A DNA stretch of 12,733 nucleotides. Origin: Candidatus Aerophobota bacterium (GTDB lineage Bacteria; Aerophobota; Aerophobia; Aerophobales; B3-G15). The stretch spans positions 1 through 12,733 of the forward strand of contig JAUWZM010000073.1 in the NCBI GenBank assembly GCA_030615365.1, in the 5' to 3' direction. The position numbers were made by a program, and so were the translations under genes. Of the stretch, positions 1 to 8,034 are shown one piece after another (within the stretch, counting starts at the first letter, position 1; each line of letters begins with the position of its first letter). Below the pieces are notes generated by a model that worked only from the letters and a program-made list of their open reading frames with translations, was not told where the DNA came from and made no database searches.

Positions 1-117
1 TCTTTTTTCTGTTCCTCTTTTACTTCCTCTTTTTTCTGTTCCTCTTTTACTTCCTCTTTCACTTCCTCTTTTACTAACTCTTTTACTACCTCTTTTTTCT
101 GTTCCTCTTTTACTTCC
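1..117. repeat. In-frame 27-bp repeats coding for EEVKEEQKK
   Basis: A 27-bp unit beginning TCTTTTTTCTGTTCC (plus strand) occurs identically at 1-27, 28-54 and 91-117. The 36 bp between the second and third copies consist of related 9- and 12-bp units. All spacings are multiples of 9, so the repeats stay in the minus-strand reading frame and add or remove whole KEEV/KEEQKK blocks. This is coding low-complexity DNA that could expand or contract by slippage, and it may also be a place where assemblies collapse. Confidence 0.85.
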
Positions 118-191
118 TCTTTTACTACTTTCCTCTTTTCCCTAATTTTTAGTTTTCCCTTGATCAGGCTATCAGCAGCCTTATCTAACAT
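1..191 (-). CDS. Partial gene with Lys/Glu repeat N-terminus, probably ribosomal protein S1
   Basis: An open minus-strand frame begins with ATG at 189-191 and runs off the left edge after 63 codons without a stop. The product starts MLDKAADSLIKGKLKIREKR and then becomes almost pure K, E, V and Q, built from KEEV and KEEQKK units, as in a long charged single alpha helix. It lies 16 nt after the ispH stop on the same strand, with only a weak purine-rich SD (AGAGAAGA). In Clostridia and relatives the gene after cmk-plsC-ispH is usually rpsA, so S1 with a charged N-terminal extension is the best guess, but no S1 RNA-binding domain lies inside the window. Another charged or coiled-coil protein is possible. 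That it is a real coding frame is likely; the S1 identity rests on synteny alone. Confidence 0.55.
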   Translation of the reverse strand, partial: MLDKAADSLIKGKLKIREKRKVVKEEVKEEQKKEVVKELVKEEVKEEVKEEQKKEEVKEEQKK

Positions 192-207
192 AGTTTCTTC
201 TCTTGAT

Positions 208-1065
208 TTAACCACTTGACTTCTCTCCCTCCCTGGTAATGAGTATTTTTTTAATGTTCTGAATAATTTCTTGTGGTGTGCTAGTCCCACCTATAATTCC
301 TATGGTTTCAAAACCTTTTAGTTCATCAAGATTTAATTCTTTTTCCCTTTCCACAAAGTAAGTTTTTCTTTGTAAAGATTGACATAGTTTAACTAACTGA
401 TAGGTATTGGATGAGTTATGTCCTCCCACTACTATCATTGCTTGTACTTTTTTGGCTAATCTTTTCACCTCTATCTGCCTTTGTCTTATTACCTCACATA
501 TGGTATTAAAAATCCTAATTTCCCCTTTTCTTTTTATTAAATTCTTTACGATATTTTGGAAATTGTCAAGCAGTTCAGTAGTTTGAACTATTACTCCTAT
601 TTTTTTGCTCTGAGGTAGGTCTTCTACCTGAGCAGGATCGCTTAGGATATACATCTTCTGATTGGGAATATTCGATTCCACTGCTCTTACTTCTGGATGA
701 GATTTTGAACCAATCATTATTATTTGATAGGACTCTCGAGAGAGTAGTTTAGCTATTTTTTGCACTTTAGCTACATAAGGACAGGTAGCATCAATTACTT
801 TCAATCCTCTTCTTTCTCCTTCTTTTATCAAGGAGGGGTCTGTTCCATGAGCCCTGGTGATTACGGTACCTTTGCTAATCGAGGTAAAGTTAGAAATCAT
901 CCTCATACCCCTTTTAGTTAACTTTTCAATCACCAGAGGATTGTGAATTAGCTCCCCCAAGCTATACACCGGATTTCCCTTTTTTTCTAATTCCGATTTA
1001 GCTAATTGAAGAGCATTTATTACACCGAAACAAAAGCCAATTGTGGAAGGAAGAAAAATTTTCAT
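208..1065 (-). CDS. ispH: 4-hydroxy-3-methylbut-2-enyl diphosphate reductase
   Basis: IspH (LytB) performs the last step of the MEP pathway, reducing HMBPP to IPP and DMAPP with a [4Fe-4S] cluster in the cytosol. The three cluster cysteines are present: C12 (GFCFGV), C95 (DATCPYV) and C190 (NTIC). The substrate-binding residues are also visible: H41 (GELIHNP), H73 (RAHG), the catalytic HPE triad at 123-125, T162/T163, the SSN at 218-220 and S262 (GTSTP). At 285 aa it is of normal length and appears intact. Its ATG overlaps the plsC stop as ATGA and has no strong SD, so it is probably translated by coupling to plsC. The probable rpsA follows 16 nt downstream. Confidence 0.97.
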   Translation of the reverse strand: MKIFLPSTIGFCFGVINALQLAKSELEKKGNPVYSLGELIHNPLVIEKLTKRGMRMISNFTSISKGTVITRAHGTDPSLIKEGERRGLKVIDATCPYVAKVQKIAKLLSRESYQIIMIGSKSHPEVRAVESNIPNQKMYILSDPAQVEDLPQSKKIGVIVQTTELLDNFQNIVKNLIKRKGEIRIFNTICEVIRQRQIEVKRLAKKVQAMIVVGGHNSSNTYQLVKLCQSLQRKTYFVEREKELNLDELKGFETIGIIGGTSTPQEIIQNIKKILITREGEKSSG

Positions 1066-1709
1066 TGATTATTAGCTAATTTCCCCAGCTCTTCTTTTAA
1101 TTTCCCCTGAAGAATGTCAATGGCCTTTTTCCCTTCTTTAAGGATTCCATTTACATATATGGGTTTTCCCGCTTGAACTTTTATTTTACTTAGTCTTATT
1201 AGCTTTTTTCCAGGAGGCAAAGCTTTTCCAGTTCCCTTTATTACCACAGGAATTAAAGGAACTTTGGTTTTTAGAGCTATATTTGCAGTTCCTTGGCGAA
1301 GTTTACCTATTTTTTGGGTGGTACTTCTGGTACCTTCTGGAAAAAGAGCTAAGATTCTACCTTGAGAGAGAAGATGCAGAGCTTTTTGGTAAGCCCTACG
1401 ATCCAGTTTATCTCTTTTTAAAGAAAAAGCTCCCAATGCAGTAATTAATTGTTTAAGGAACGAAGTTCTAAACAGTTCTTCTTTAGCTAAAAAATTTAAC
1501 TTACGAGAAGTAAGTAAACCTATAACAATAGGATCAAGGTAACTACAGTGGTTAGAGGCTAAAATTACTGCTCCCTTCAAGGGGATATTTCTCTTGCCTT
1601 TGATTTCTATGCCAAAGAAAATTTTAAAGATAATCAAAGCTAATCCCCATAGTAAATGGTACCACCAGGGAGTTTCTTTTATTTTATTTTTTTCTCTACT
1701 ATCTCCCAT
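1062..1709 (-). CDS. plsC: 1-acyl-sn-glycerol-3-phosphate acyltransferase (PlsC/LPLAT family)
   Basis: This enzyme transfers an acyl chain to lysophosphatidic acid to make phosphatidic acid at the inner face of the membrane. A hydrophobic N-terminal stretch (about residues 16-34) should anchor it. The family motifs are in order: NHCSYLD with the H54-x4-D59 catalytic pair, the RDKLDR region near 99-104, FPEGTRS at 123-129, and VPLIPVVIKGT at 150-160. The 215 aa length is typical. The ATG lies inside the end of cmk, giving a 31-nt overlap, and no SD precedes it. The N-terminus from WWYHLLWG onwards matches the usual family start, so the precise start is less sure than the identity. It ends in an ATGA overlap with ispH. 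Confidence 0.95.
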   Translation of the reverse strand: MGDSREKNKIKETPWWYHLLWGLALIIFKIFFGIEIKGKRNIPLKGAVILASNHCSYLDPIVIGLLTSRKLNFLAKEELFRTSFLKQLITALGAFSLKRDKLDRRAYQKALHLLSQGRILALFPEGTRSTTQKIGKLRQGTANIALKTKVPLIPVVIKGTGKALPPGKKLIRLSKIKVQAGKPIYVNGILKEGKKAIDILQGKLKEELGKLANNQ

Positions 1710-2368
1710 ATTTTTTGCAGGGTCTTTGGAATGCTAAGATTAGTGTTATCTATGAGAATAGCATCCTTTGCCTTTTGTAAGGGAGAAACTTCTCTTTGGC
1801 TATCTATTTGGTCTCTTCTTTGAAGTTCTCTTTCTATATTTTTTTTTGAACAAGAAATCCCCCCTTGCTGGTATTCTTTCCATCTGCGGTACATTCTCTC
1901 TCTAAGGGAAGCTACTAAGAAAATTTTTACTTTGGCCCGTGGAAAAACTACAGTTCCCATATCTCTTCCCTCAGCGACCACTCCTTTCCCTTTAGCTATC
2001 TCTCTTTGTTGTTGCACCATTTTTTCTCGTACTTTTTTTACCGTGGATAGGGGAGAAACCCATTTGTTTACTAACCGAGATCGAATTCGAGAAGTTACAT
2101 CCTCATTATTTACGTAAACTTTCACTTTTGTAGAATTAGTAGGATTTTGCTTTAAAGATATTTTAGTAATCTCAGCAAGTTGAGAAAGGGCTTCTTTATC
2201 TTGTATATCTATTCTATCTTCTAAAGCTTTTAATGTCAAAGCCCTATACATTGCTCCTGTATCCAGGTAAAGGTAACCAAGTTTTTTTGCTAAAAGATGG
2301 GCAACGGTACTTTTACCAGAAGCAGATGGTCCATCTATAGTAACAGTAATGTTTTTTTTAAAGTCCAT
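1679..2368 (-). CDS. cmk: Cytidylate kinase (CMP/dCMP kinase)
   Basis: Cmk phosphorylates CMP and dCMP with ATP in pyrimidine nucleotide salvage and lipid-precursor supply. The P-loop GPSASGKST is at residues 13-21, the CMP-binding DTGAMYRA at 36-43, EGRDMGTVVFP at 133-143, and the lid RRDQIDSQREVSPL at 184-197. Its 229 aa is standard for the bacterial long form. The chosen ATG puts the P-loop at the usual distance from the N-terminus, although no clear SD precedes it. It sits 60 nt after hisC and overlaps plsC by 31 nt. The cmk-plsC-ispH order is widely conserved among Clostridia-like bacteria. Confidence 0.97.
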   Translation of the reverse strand: MDFKKNITVTIDGPSASGKSTVAHLLAKKLGYLYLDTGAMYRALTLKALEDRIDIQDKEALSQLAEITKISLKQNPTNSTKVKVYVNNEDVTSRIRSRLVNKWVSPLSTVKKVREKMVQQQREIAKGKGVVAEGRDMGTVVFPRAKVKIFLVASLRERMYRRWKEYQQGGISCSKKNIERELQRRDQIDSQREVSPLQKAKDAILIDNTNLSIPKTLQKIWEIVEKKIK

Positions 2369-2428
2369 AGGAATTTATAGGCCTGACTCGCTGCTCTAAA
2401 AACGTTTTCCTGAGTTCTCTTAAGGTTT

Positions 2429-3562
2429 TCAGTAGTTAATTTTTTGGGATGGAAAGAAAATAGACTGAAGTTCCCTGATAAAGGTTTCATTTTCCTCCTG
2501 AGTCCCAATAGTTAGTCTTATATATTGAGGTAAATTGTAACTCCCCATTCCTCTTACAATTATTCCTCTTTTAAGAAGTTCAGCTATTATCTCTTTGGTT
2601 TTTTCTCCAGTTTTAACCAGAATGAAGTTTGCCTGAGTAGGAACAAAAGGAACTTTTATTTCCCTTAAATTCTGATAAAGAAATTTTTTCCCTTCCTTAA
2701 CTAATCTTTTACTTCTGTCTAAATGTTCTTTATCATCGAGACTGGCTAAAGCAGCTACCTGAGCTAAAGAGTTCACATTAAAGGGAGAACGGGTTCGGTT
2801 TAAAATATCAATGATCTCTTTTCTGGCAATTCCGTATCCTATCCTGAGTCCAGCCAATCCATAAATTTTAGAAAAAGTCCGTAGAATTATTAAATTTTCC
2901 CCCTTTTTTACCCATTTTAGAGTTTGAGGATAATCAGGGTCTTCCACATACTCATGATAAGCTTCATCGAGGACTATAAGGACACTGGAAGGTAAGAATT
3001 TAAATAAATCCTCTATATCTTTTTTTTTGACGATAGTCCCGGTGGGATTGTTGGGGCTAGCAATAAATATAATTTTGACTTTAGGGGTAACAAATTTAAG
3101 CATCTCGGGGATATTTAGCTCGAAATTTTTGAGAGGAACAAAAATTATATCTCCTCCTGAGAGTTGAGTGTATATTTTGTACATTAAAAAGGATGGATCT
3201 CCTATTATTACCTGATCTTCCCTTTGAATAAAAAAACGTGTGAGGAGAGAAACAATCTCATCTGATCCGTTTCCCAGGATTATATTATCCTGGCTTACGT
3301 TGAATTTTTTAGCCAAACGTTTTTTTAAATAATATCCTGCTCCATCAGGATAAATATGAGTATAAGAAGCATGATTTTTAATAGCTTCTATTGCTTTAGG
3401 AGAAGGACCGAGTGAATTTTCATTGGAGGCAAGTTTAATTACTTTTTTTAATTTTAATTCTCTCTTTACCTCTGCCACTGGTTTTCCGGGAACGTAGGGC
3501 CTAATCTTTAATATATCAGGAGAAATTATTAACTTTTCTATAGGAAACGATGATTTGTTCAC
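2429..3562 (-). CDS. hisC: Histidinol-phosphate aminotransferase (class I/II PLP enzyme)
   Basis: This PLP enzyme of fold type I converts imidazole-acetol phosphate and glutamate to histidinol phosphate, and many homologues also act on aromatic keto acids. Visible motifs are LASNENSLGPSP (44-55), YPDGAGYYLK (71-80), NGSDEI (98-103), ASPNNPTGT (168-176, with PLP-contacting N171), DEAYHEY (199-205), the Schiff-base lysine K232 in RTFSKIYGLAGLRIGYG, and substrate-carboxylate R349 (YIRLTIG). Length is 377 aa. The start is GTG, 8 nt after AAAAGG; the bases before it form ATG directly followed by TGA in another frame. It lies between ilvD and cmk with no other his genes nearby. Related bacteria often keep aromatic-pathway genes next to cmk, so a role in tyrosine or phenylalanine synthesis is a fair alternative. 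Confidence 0.93.
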   Translation of the reverse strand: MNKSSFPIEKLIISPDILKIRPYVPGKPVAEVKRELKLKKVIKLASNENSLGPSPKAIEAIKNHASYTHIYPDGAGYYLKKRLAKKFNVSQDNIILGNGSDEIVSLLTRFFIQREDQVIIGDPSFLMYKIYTQLSGGDIIFVPLKNFELNIPEMLKFVTPKVKIIFIASPNNPTGTIVKKKDIEDLFKFLPSSVLIVLDEAYHEYVEDPDYPQTLKWVKKGENLIILRTFSKIYGLAGLRIGYGIARKEIIDILNRTRSPFNVNSLAQVAALASLDDKEHLDRSKRLVKEGKKFLYQNLREIKVPFVPTQANFILVKTGEKTKEIIAELLKRGIIVRGMGSYNLPQYIRLTIGTQEENETFIRELQSIFFPSQKINY

Positions 3563-3622
3563 ATATTTTTCCTTTTAAAAAAAATATACCTTAATTTGCT
3601 CATCCATCTGTTCCTGCATTAA

Positions 3623-5284
3623 CTATACTTGCAAGATAGCTCCCTGAGAGGAGGGACCTACGAAATAGCTATAGCGAGCTAAGTATCCTTCCTTTGCTGT
3701 TGCAGGAGGTGGAGTCCATTTTTCTTTCCTTTTTTTTAGTTCTGTTGAGGATATACCAATATCTAATCTTTTTTTATGGATATCAATGATAATAGGATCG
3801 CCATCTTTTATTAAGGCGATTGGACCACCCATTGCCGCTTCAGGACAGATATGACCAATACATGGACCTCTGGTCCCGCCAGAGAAACGACCATCGGTGA
3901 TTAAAGCTACTGATTCAGAAAGCCCCATTCCAACTATTGCTGATGTAGGAGAGAGCATTTCTCTCATTCCCGGGCCTCCCTTAGGACCTTCATAGCGAAT
4001 TACTACTACATCACCTTTTTTAATCTTATTCTTTAAAATCGCCTCCATTGCATCTTCTTCATTGTTAAAGATTTTCGCCTTACCCTTAAATTTTTTCATT
4101 TTCTCTTGCACTGCTGATTGTTTTACTACCGCTCCTTCAGGAGCTAAAGATCCGAAAAGAATAGCTATACCCCCTTCTGTGTGGTAGGGATTCTCCAGTG
4201 GCCTGATTACCTCATTATCCCACATGGATGCCTCTTCAGCAATTTTTAGAAGAGGTTTTCCCGACACGGTAAGGGTATCTGAAAGTAAATTTCTCATTGT
4301 GTGTAAAACAGCAGGAATTCCTCCTGCCCATTCTAAATCTTCCATAAAGCTTTCTCCCCCCGGTCTCAAATTTACCAGATGAGGAGTTTCTTTCCCTATT
4401 CTTTCAAATGAAGAAAGAGAAAGCTCAACTTTAGCCTCTTTAGCAATAGCTAATAAGTGCAAAATAGTGTTGGTAGATCCTCCCAGAGCCATGTCTACTT
4501 TAATAGCATTTTCAAAAGCCTCTCTTTTCATTATCTTCCGGGGAAAGATTTTCTCTCTGACAAGCTGGACGGATCTAACTCCAGCATTATAGGCAAGTCT
4601 TTTCTTTTTAGCTGAGATAGCCAAGGAACTCCCAGTTCCTGGAAGACTCATTCCCATGGCCTCGGTGAGGCAGGCCATAGTATTGGCTGTGTACAATCCT
4701 TGGCAGGATCCTGCTCCAGGACAGGCCTCTCTTTCTAAGGAAATCAACTCTTCTTCTTTGATTTTTTTCTTTTTAAATTTTCCTACTGTTTCAAAACTAT
4801 CTCTGACATAGGAAAGTCTTTTTCCTCGATATCTTCCCGATAACATAGGTCCAGCAGTAATTACAATAGCGGGAATATTTATTCGGGCAGCAGCCATTAA
4901 CATCCCCGGAGTTATCTTATCACAGTTGGTTAAAAGGATCAGACCATCAAAACAGTGAGCATTGACTACAGATTCAATGCTGTCAGCTATTAATTCCCTT
5001 AAGGGAAGAGAGTACTTCATTCCCGAATGACCCATAGCTATTCCATCACAGATGGCAGGAACTCCAAATGTAAAGGGACATCCTCCTCCCGCTTCCACTC
5101 CTCTTTCCGCGAATCTTCCTATCTCTCTCATGTTAATATGCCCGGGAACCACATCACTAAAACTGGAGACAATGCCAATAAAAGGCTTTCTTAAGGAATC
5201 TTTTGAAATTCCCGTAGCATAAAGCAGTGCTCGATGAGGTGTTCTCTCCACACCTTTTTTTATCCTGTCGCTTCTCAGTTCCAT
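3623..5284 (-). CDS. ilvD: Dihydroxy-acid dehydratase
   Basis: IlvD dehydrates 2,3-dihydroxy-isovalerate and its 3-methylvalerate homologue to 2-keto acids in valine, isoleucine and leucine synthesis, using an Fe-S cluster and Mg2+. Family signatures are [13 protein letters not shown] (41-53), [15 protein letters not shown] (79-93), [10 protein letters not shown] (119-128; C121 is a cluster ligand and K123 corresponds to the carbamylated lysine), [16 protein letters not shown] (188-203; C194), and near the C-terminus [15 protein letters not shown]. At 553 aa it is full length. ATG is preceded by GGAG at a slightly long 10-nt spacing. It begins 49 nt beyond the tRNA-Ala 3' end on the same strand, and no T-box or leader peptide is visible in that gap. 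No other ilv or leu genes are in the window. Confidence 0.96.
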   Translation of the reverse strand: MELRSDRIKKGVERTPHRALLYATGISKDSLRKPFIGIVSSFSDVVPGHINMREIGRFAERGVEAGGGCPFTFGVPAICDGIAMGHSGMKYSLPLRELIADSIESVVNAHCFDGLILLTNCDKITPGMLMAAARINIPAIVITAGPMLSGRYRGKRLSYVRDSFETVGKFKKKKIKEEELISLEREACPGAGSCQGLYTANTMACLTEAMGMSLPGTGSSLAISAKKKRLAYNAGVRSVQLVREKIFPRKIMKREAFENAIKVDMALGGSTNTILHLLAIAKEAKVELSLSSFERIGKETPHLVNLRPGGESFMEDLEWAGGIPAVLHTMRNLLSDTLTVSGKPLLKIAEEASMWDNEVIRPLENPYHTEGGIAILFGSLAPEGAVVKQSAVQEKMKKFKGKAKIFNNEEDAMEAILKNKIKKGDVVVIRYEGPKGGPGMREMLSPTSAIVGMGLSESVALITDGRFSGGTRGPCIGHICPEAAMGGPIALIKDGDPIIIDIHKKRLDIGISSTELKKRKEKWTPPPATAKEGYLARYSYFVGPSSQGAILQV

Positions 5285-5333
5285 AACTATAATTCTCCGA
5301 TGAACTTTTAGGTTTTATAAAATAGATTAAATT

Positions 5334-5409
5334 TGGTGGAGGCAGGGGGAGTCGAACCCCCGACCTCGTCCACGCCAAGGACGCACTCTCCCAACTGAGC
5401 TATGCCCCC
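5334..5409 (-). tRNA. tRNA-Ala (anticodon GGC)
   Basis: The 76-nt gene folds as a complete cloverleaf on the minus strand. The acceptor stem is GGGGGCA with TGCCTCC, the D-stem GCTC/GAGT, the anticodon stem CGTCC/GGACG with loop TTGGCGT, and the T-arm GGGGG-TTCGACT-CCCCC. Discriminator A73 and an encoded CCA end are present. The anticodon is GGC, which reads GCC and GCU. The acceptor stem has the G3:U70 wobble pair that identifies alanine tRNAs. The gene lies 13 nt after rsfS and 49 nt before ilvD, with no terminator or obvious promoter of its own, so it is probably cut from the same transcript. Confidence 0.98.
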
Positions 5410-5422
5410 ATTAAATATTAAT

Positions 5423-5761
5423 CTAAAGTTTTTCTTTAACTGCATCAGCCCATAATTTTTCCAATTGATAAAATCGTCTTGCTTCCTCAGAAAAAATGTG
5501 TACTACTACTGACCCGAAGTCTAAAAGAATCCAGTGATTATTTAAGAAATCACTGGTATTTAAAAGGGGAACTCCCCTTCCCACCATTTCCTTTTTCAAC
5601 TCCCTGGCTATAGTTTTCATATGGACAGAAGAGTTTCCACTACAGATAAGAAAATAATCAGTCATTGCAGAAATTCCTTCTAAATTTAAAGAAATTACAT
5701 TTTTAGCCTTTTTATCTTCTGCAATTTTGATTGCTTGTAGGGCTAACCCTCGAGAGGTCAA
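5423..5761 (-). CDS. rsfS: Ribosomal silencing factor RsfS (Iojap/DUF143 family)
   Basis: RsfS binds ribosomal protein L14 on the 50S subunit and blocks joining with 30S when nutrients are low. Family features seen are KNVISLNLEGISAMTDYF, LICSGNSSVHMKTIARELK, NHWILLDFGSVVVHIFS and the closing FYQLEKLWADA. The frame is open up to a TTG at 5818, but that codon overlaps a promoter -10 box and has no SD. The TTG at 5761 follows AGGGAG by 6 nt and gives 112 aa (starting as MTSRGLALQAIKIAEDK), the usual length, so it was chosen. nadD is immediately upstream, a common pairing in bacteria, and tRNA-Ala follows. Confidence 0.94.
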   Translation of the reverse strand: MTSRGLALQAIKIAEDKKAKNVISLNLEGISAMTDYFLICSGNSSVHMKTIARELKKEMVGRGVPLLNTSDFLNNHWILLDFGSVVVHIFSEEARRFYQLEKLWADAVKEKL

Positions 5762-5809
5762 CTCTTTCTCCCTGCTTTTAATTCTTGTCTTAGGGGAAAA
5801 CAAACTTTT

Positions 5810-5837
5810 ATTGTACAAAAGTCTGTTATCGAGTCAA
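5810..5837 (-). promoter_or_regulatory. Sigma70-type promoter before rsfS
   Basis: On the minus strand TTGACT (5837-5832) and TACAAT (5815-5810) are separated by 16 bp. Each hexamer matches the housekeeping consensus at 5 of 6 positions. Transcription would begin near 5803, inside the long version of the rsfS frame, which supports the TTG start at 5761. It could drive rsfS, tRNA-Ala, ilvD and possibly the genes after them. It is read from sequence only. Confidence 0.65.
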
Positions 5838-5845
5838 GTTTTGCT

Positions 5846-6457
5846 TTACATTTTTCTTTGGTACAATTTATTCTTATAAATATATTTTTCCACTGCATGA
5901 GGGAGTAAATATTTAATAGTTTTATTCTCCCTTATTCTTTTCCTTATCTCGGTGGAAGAAATGGCTAAAGCTGGAATTTCAATGAGATGGGTGTATTTCC
6001 TAAAATGTAAATCTATCTTCTCCCACTCCAGTTTGTACCCGGGCCTGGAAGCTGCTATAAACCTGGCAAGTTTGGGCAGATTCTCACTCCTGTGCCAGGT
6101 AGATATTTCAGCTATAGCATCGGCTCCAGTGATAAAGTAAAATTGAGTTTTCTCTCCGTAGATTTTTTTCAATTCCAAGAGAGTATCCCGAGTATAAGAT
6201 TCTTCTTCCCTTTCTATTTCTATTGTCGAGACTGAAAAGTGCTCATTGCTTGCTGTGGCTAAAACTACCATGATCCAGCGATGTTTTGAAACGACAATTT
6301 TATTATTATTTTTGTGAGGTGGTTTACCTGAGGGAACAAAGAGCACCTCATTTAATTCAAATTCATCTCTAATTATCTCAGCTGCTATCAGATGTCCTTG
6401 ATGAATTGGATTAAATGTTCCTCCCATTATCCCTAATTTGTAGAATTCTTCTTTCAT
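5846..6457 (-). CDS. nadD: Nicotinate-nucleotide adenylyltransferase
   Basis: NadD joins nicotinate mononucleotide and ATP to give deamido-NAD, a late step of NAD synthesis. The nucleotidyltransferase signature [11 protein letters not shown] lies at residues 12-22, with the two catalytic histidines H19 and H22. [15 protein letters not shown] at 108-122 is the NadD substrate loop, [10 protein letters not shown] at 166-175 is the second nucleotidyltransferase motif, and [11 protein letters not shown] closes the fold as in family members. Its 203 aa is normal. The ATG overlaps the rny stop (ATGA) without a strong SD, implying coupled translation. rsfS follows after its own promoter. Confidence 0.97.
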   Translation of the reverse strand: MKEEFYKLGIMGGTFNPIHQGHLIAAEIIRDEFELNEVLFVPSGKPPHKNNNKIVVSKHRWIMVVLATASNEHFSVSTIEIEREEESYTRDTLLELKKIYGEKTQFYFITGADAIAEISTWHRSENLPKLARFIAASRPGYKLEWEKIDLHFRKYTHLIEIPALAISSTEIRKRIRENKTIKYLLPHAVEKYIYKNKLYQRKM

Positions 6458-7980
6458 TTGGCGTATTCTATAGCTCTGAGTTCTCTGATTACCGTTACTT
6501 TTATTTGCCCTGGATAACTTAATTCTTTCTCTACTTTTGCAGCAATTTCTCGAGAAAGCCCAGCTGTTTTCTCATCAGTTACTCTATTTGGCTGAACTAT
6601 GATACGTATTTCTCTCCCTGCTTGAATGGCATACGCCTTATCCACTTCCGAAAATGAGATCGCTATCTTTTCCAAAGTTTCTATGCGCTTAAGATACGCC
6701 TCTAAAACCTCTTTTCTAGCCCCTGGACGAGAAGCAGAAATCGCATCCGCTGCTTGAATTAACACATCTAAAGTTGTTTCAGCTGGTTCATCCTCATGAT
6801 GAGCAGCAATTGCATGGACTACTTCAGGATTTTCTCCGTATCTTTTCGCTAATCTGGTTCCTATCAGGGCATGGGGACCCTCTATTTCTTGATCTACAGC
6901 TTTGCCAATGTCATGAAGTAGCCCTGCTCTTTTAGCTAATTTTTGGTTTATCCCTATTTCTGCTGCCAAAATACTGGCTATATAGGCAACTTCTTTGGAG
7001 TGTAACAAAACATTTTGCCCATAGCTGGTTCTAAATTTTAATCTACCTAATAAATTGGTAAGTTCAAGAGGTAGATCAGAAATACCCATGTCAAAAGCTA
7101 CTTGTTGGCCTTCTTCTTTAATTAACTCTTCTACCTCTTTTTTGGCTTTTTCTACCACTTCTTCAATTCTGGCTGGATGAATTCTGGTATCAGCTACTAA
7201 TCTTTCTAAACTAAGCTCAGCTGTTTTTCTTCTCAAAGGATCAAAACAAGAAATGACAGCAGTCTCTGGTGTATCATCAACAATTAAATCTACCCCGGTG
7301 AGGGCCTCGAAAGTTCTTATGTTTCGCCCCTCCCTTCCAATTACTCTTCCTTTCATCTCTTCATTGGGAAGAGAAACAATAGAAATTGCTGATTCGGCTA
7401 CCTGGTCAACAGAGCAACGTTGAATAGCTATAGCTATAATCATTTTTGCTTTTTTATTTGCTATTTCCCGGGCCTCGTTTTCTGTCTTTTGAATTATTTG
7501 GATAGCCTCCTCTTTGGCTTCCTCTTTTATAGTTTCCAAGAGAATTCTTTTTGCTTCCTCAGAAGATATGCCGGCCACTTTTTCTAATTCTAATCGGTAT
7601 TGGTTTTCCAGCTCTTCAATTTGCTCCTTTCTCTCTTCTATTTTTCCTTCTTCACTCTTCATTTCCTTTTCTTTTCTTTCCAGATCTCGAATGCGTCGAT
7701 CTAACGTTTCTTCTCTTCCAATTAATCTTTCGGAAAGTCTGTGAAGTTCATCTCTTTTTCCTCTGGTTTCTTTTTCAAACTCGGTTCTGATTCGGTGAAT
7801 CTCTTCTTTTTTCTCTAATCTTATTTCTCTGCGCTTAGTTTTAATTTCTTCCTCTACTTGAGCGGCTTCTCTTTGAATTCTGTTTGATAGAGAGTTAGCT
7901 TTAAATTTGTCCCAGAGAATAGTTACTATACCCCCTACCAGCATTCCTACAAAAATGTATATTAAGCTTATAATTCTAAT
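6454..7980 (-). CDS. rny: Ribonuclease Y
   Basis: RNase Y is a membrane-anchored endoribonuclease that starts mRNA decay in many bacteria. From the proposed start the order is an N-terminal membrane helix ([23 protein letters not shown] region), about 150 residues of E/K/R-rich coiled coil, a KH domain with GREG, and an HD domain with [19 protein letters not shown] and RPGARKE. The frame is open to a GTG at 8043 (529 aa), but that codon abuts the -10 box of a good promoter. A very strong SD (TAGGGGGGTGAT, 7996-7985) lies 8 nt before an ATT codon at 7980, which gives 508 aa and the usual N-terminus. GTG at 7989 is inside the SD itself. The identity is secure; the ATT start is an inference. Confidence 0.95.
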   Translation of the reverse strand: MRIISLIYIFVGMLVGGIVTILWDKFKANSLSNRIQREAAQVEEEIKTKRREIRLEKKEEIHRIRTEFEKETRGKRDELHRLSERLIGREETLDRRIRDLERKEKEMKSEEGKIEERKEQIEELENQYRLELEKVAGISSEEAKRILLETIKEEAKEEAIQIIQKTENEAREIANKKAKMIIAIAIQRCSVDQVAESAISIVSLPNEEMKGRVIGREGRNIRTFEALTGVDLIVDDTPETAVISCFDPLRRKTAELSLERLVADTRIHPARIEEVVEKAKKEVEELIKEEGQQVAFDMGISDLPLELTNLLGRLKFRTSYGQNVLLHSKEVAYIASILAAEIGINQKLAKRAGLLHDIGKAVDQEIEGPHALIGTRLAKRYGENPEVVHAIAAHHEDEPAETTLDVLIQAADAISASRPGARKEVLEAYLKRIETLEKIAISFSEVDKAYAIQAGREIRIIVQPNRVTDEKTAGLSREIAAKVEKELSYPGQIKVTVIRELRAIEYAK

Positions 7981-7984
7981 TGAA

Positions 7985-7996
7985 ATCACCCCCCTA
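7985..7996 (-). promoter_or_regulatory. Very strong ribosome binding site of rny, before an ATT codon
   Basis: The minus strand reads TAGGGGGGTGAT, matching 10 of 12 positions of TAAGGAGGTGAT, the complement of the 16S rRNA 3' end. Eight nucleotides (TGATTTCA) separate the last G of the run from ATT at 7980-7978. The same 8-nt spacing is seen at trkA and at the small gene at 12419. No ATG, GTG or TTG sits at a workable distance in the rny frame. Confidence 0.7.
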
Positions 7997-8034
7997 TTTA
8001 TTTTCAAAGATCTGTTCTGCGTCGTTCTTTTTAA

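Noticed and set aside
1..117. Tandem repeats considered as a CRISPR-like array
   Set aside because: The units are contiguous, low-complexity and in a reading frame, with no unique spacers.
1932..2117. Plus-strand open frame opposite cmk
   Set aside because: Antisense shadow of a well-conserved gene, without SD or known domain.
5285..5333. Possible T-box or attenuator leader for ilvD
   Set aside because: Only 49 nt separate the tRNA end and ilvD; no specifier hairpin, antiterminator bulge or terminator stem is present.
5157..5378. Minus-strand frame overlapping tRNA-Ala and the start of ilvD
   Set aside because: It reads through a complete tRNA gene and the ilvD 5' end in another frame; shadow only.
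7514..7790. Two overlapping plus-strand open frames, Ser/Phe/Leu-rich
   Set aside because: They are antisense to the E/K-rich coiled coil of RNase Y, whose purine-rich codons give long stop-free antisense frames; no start signals.
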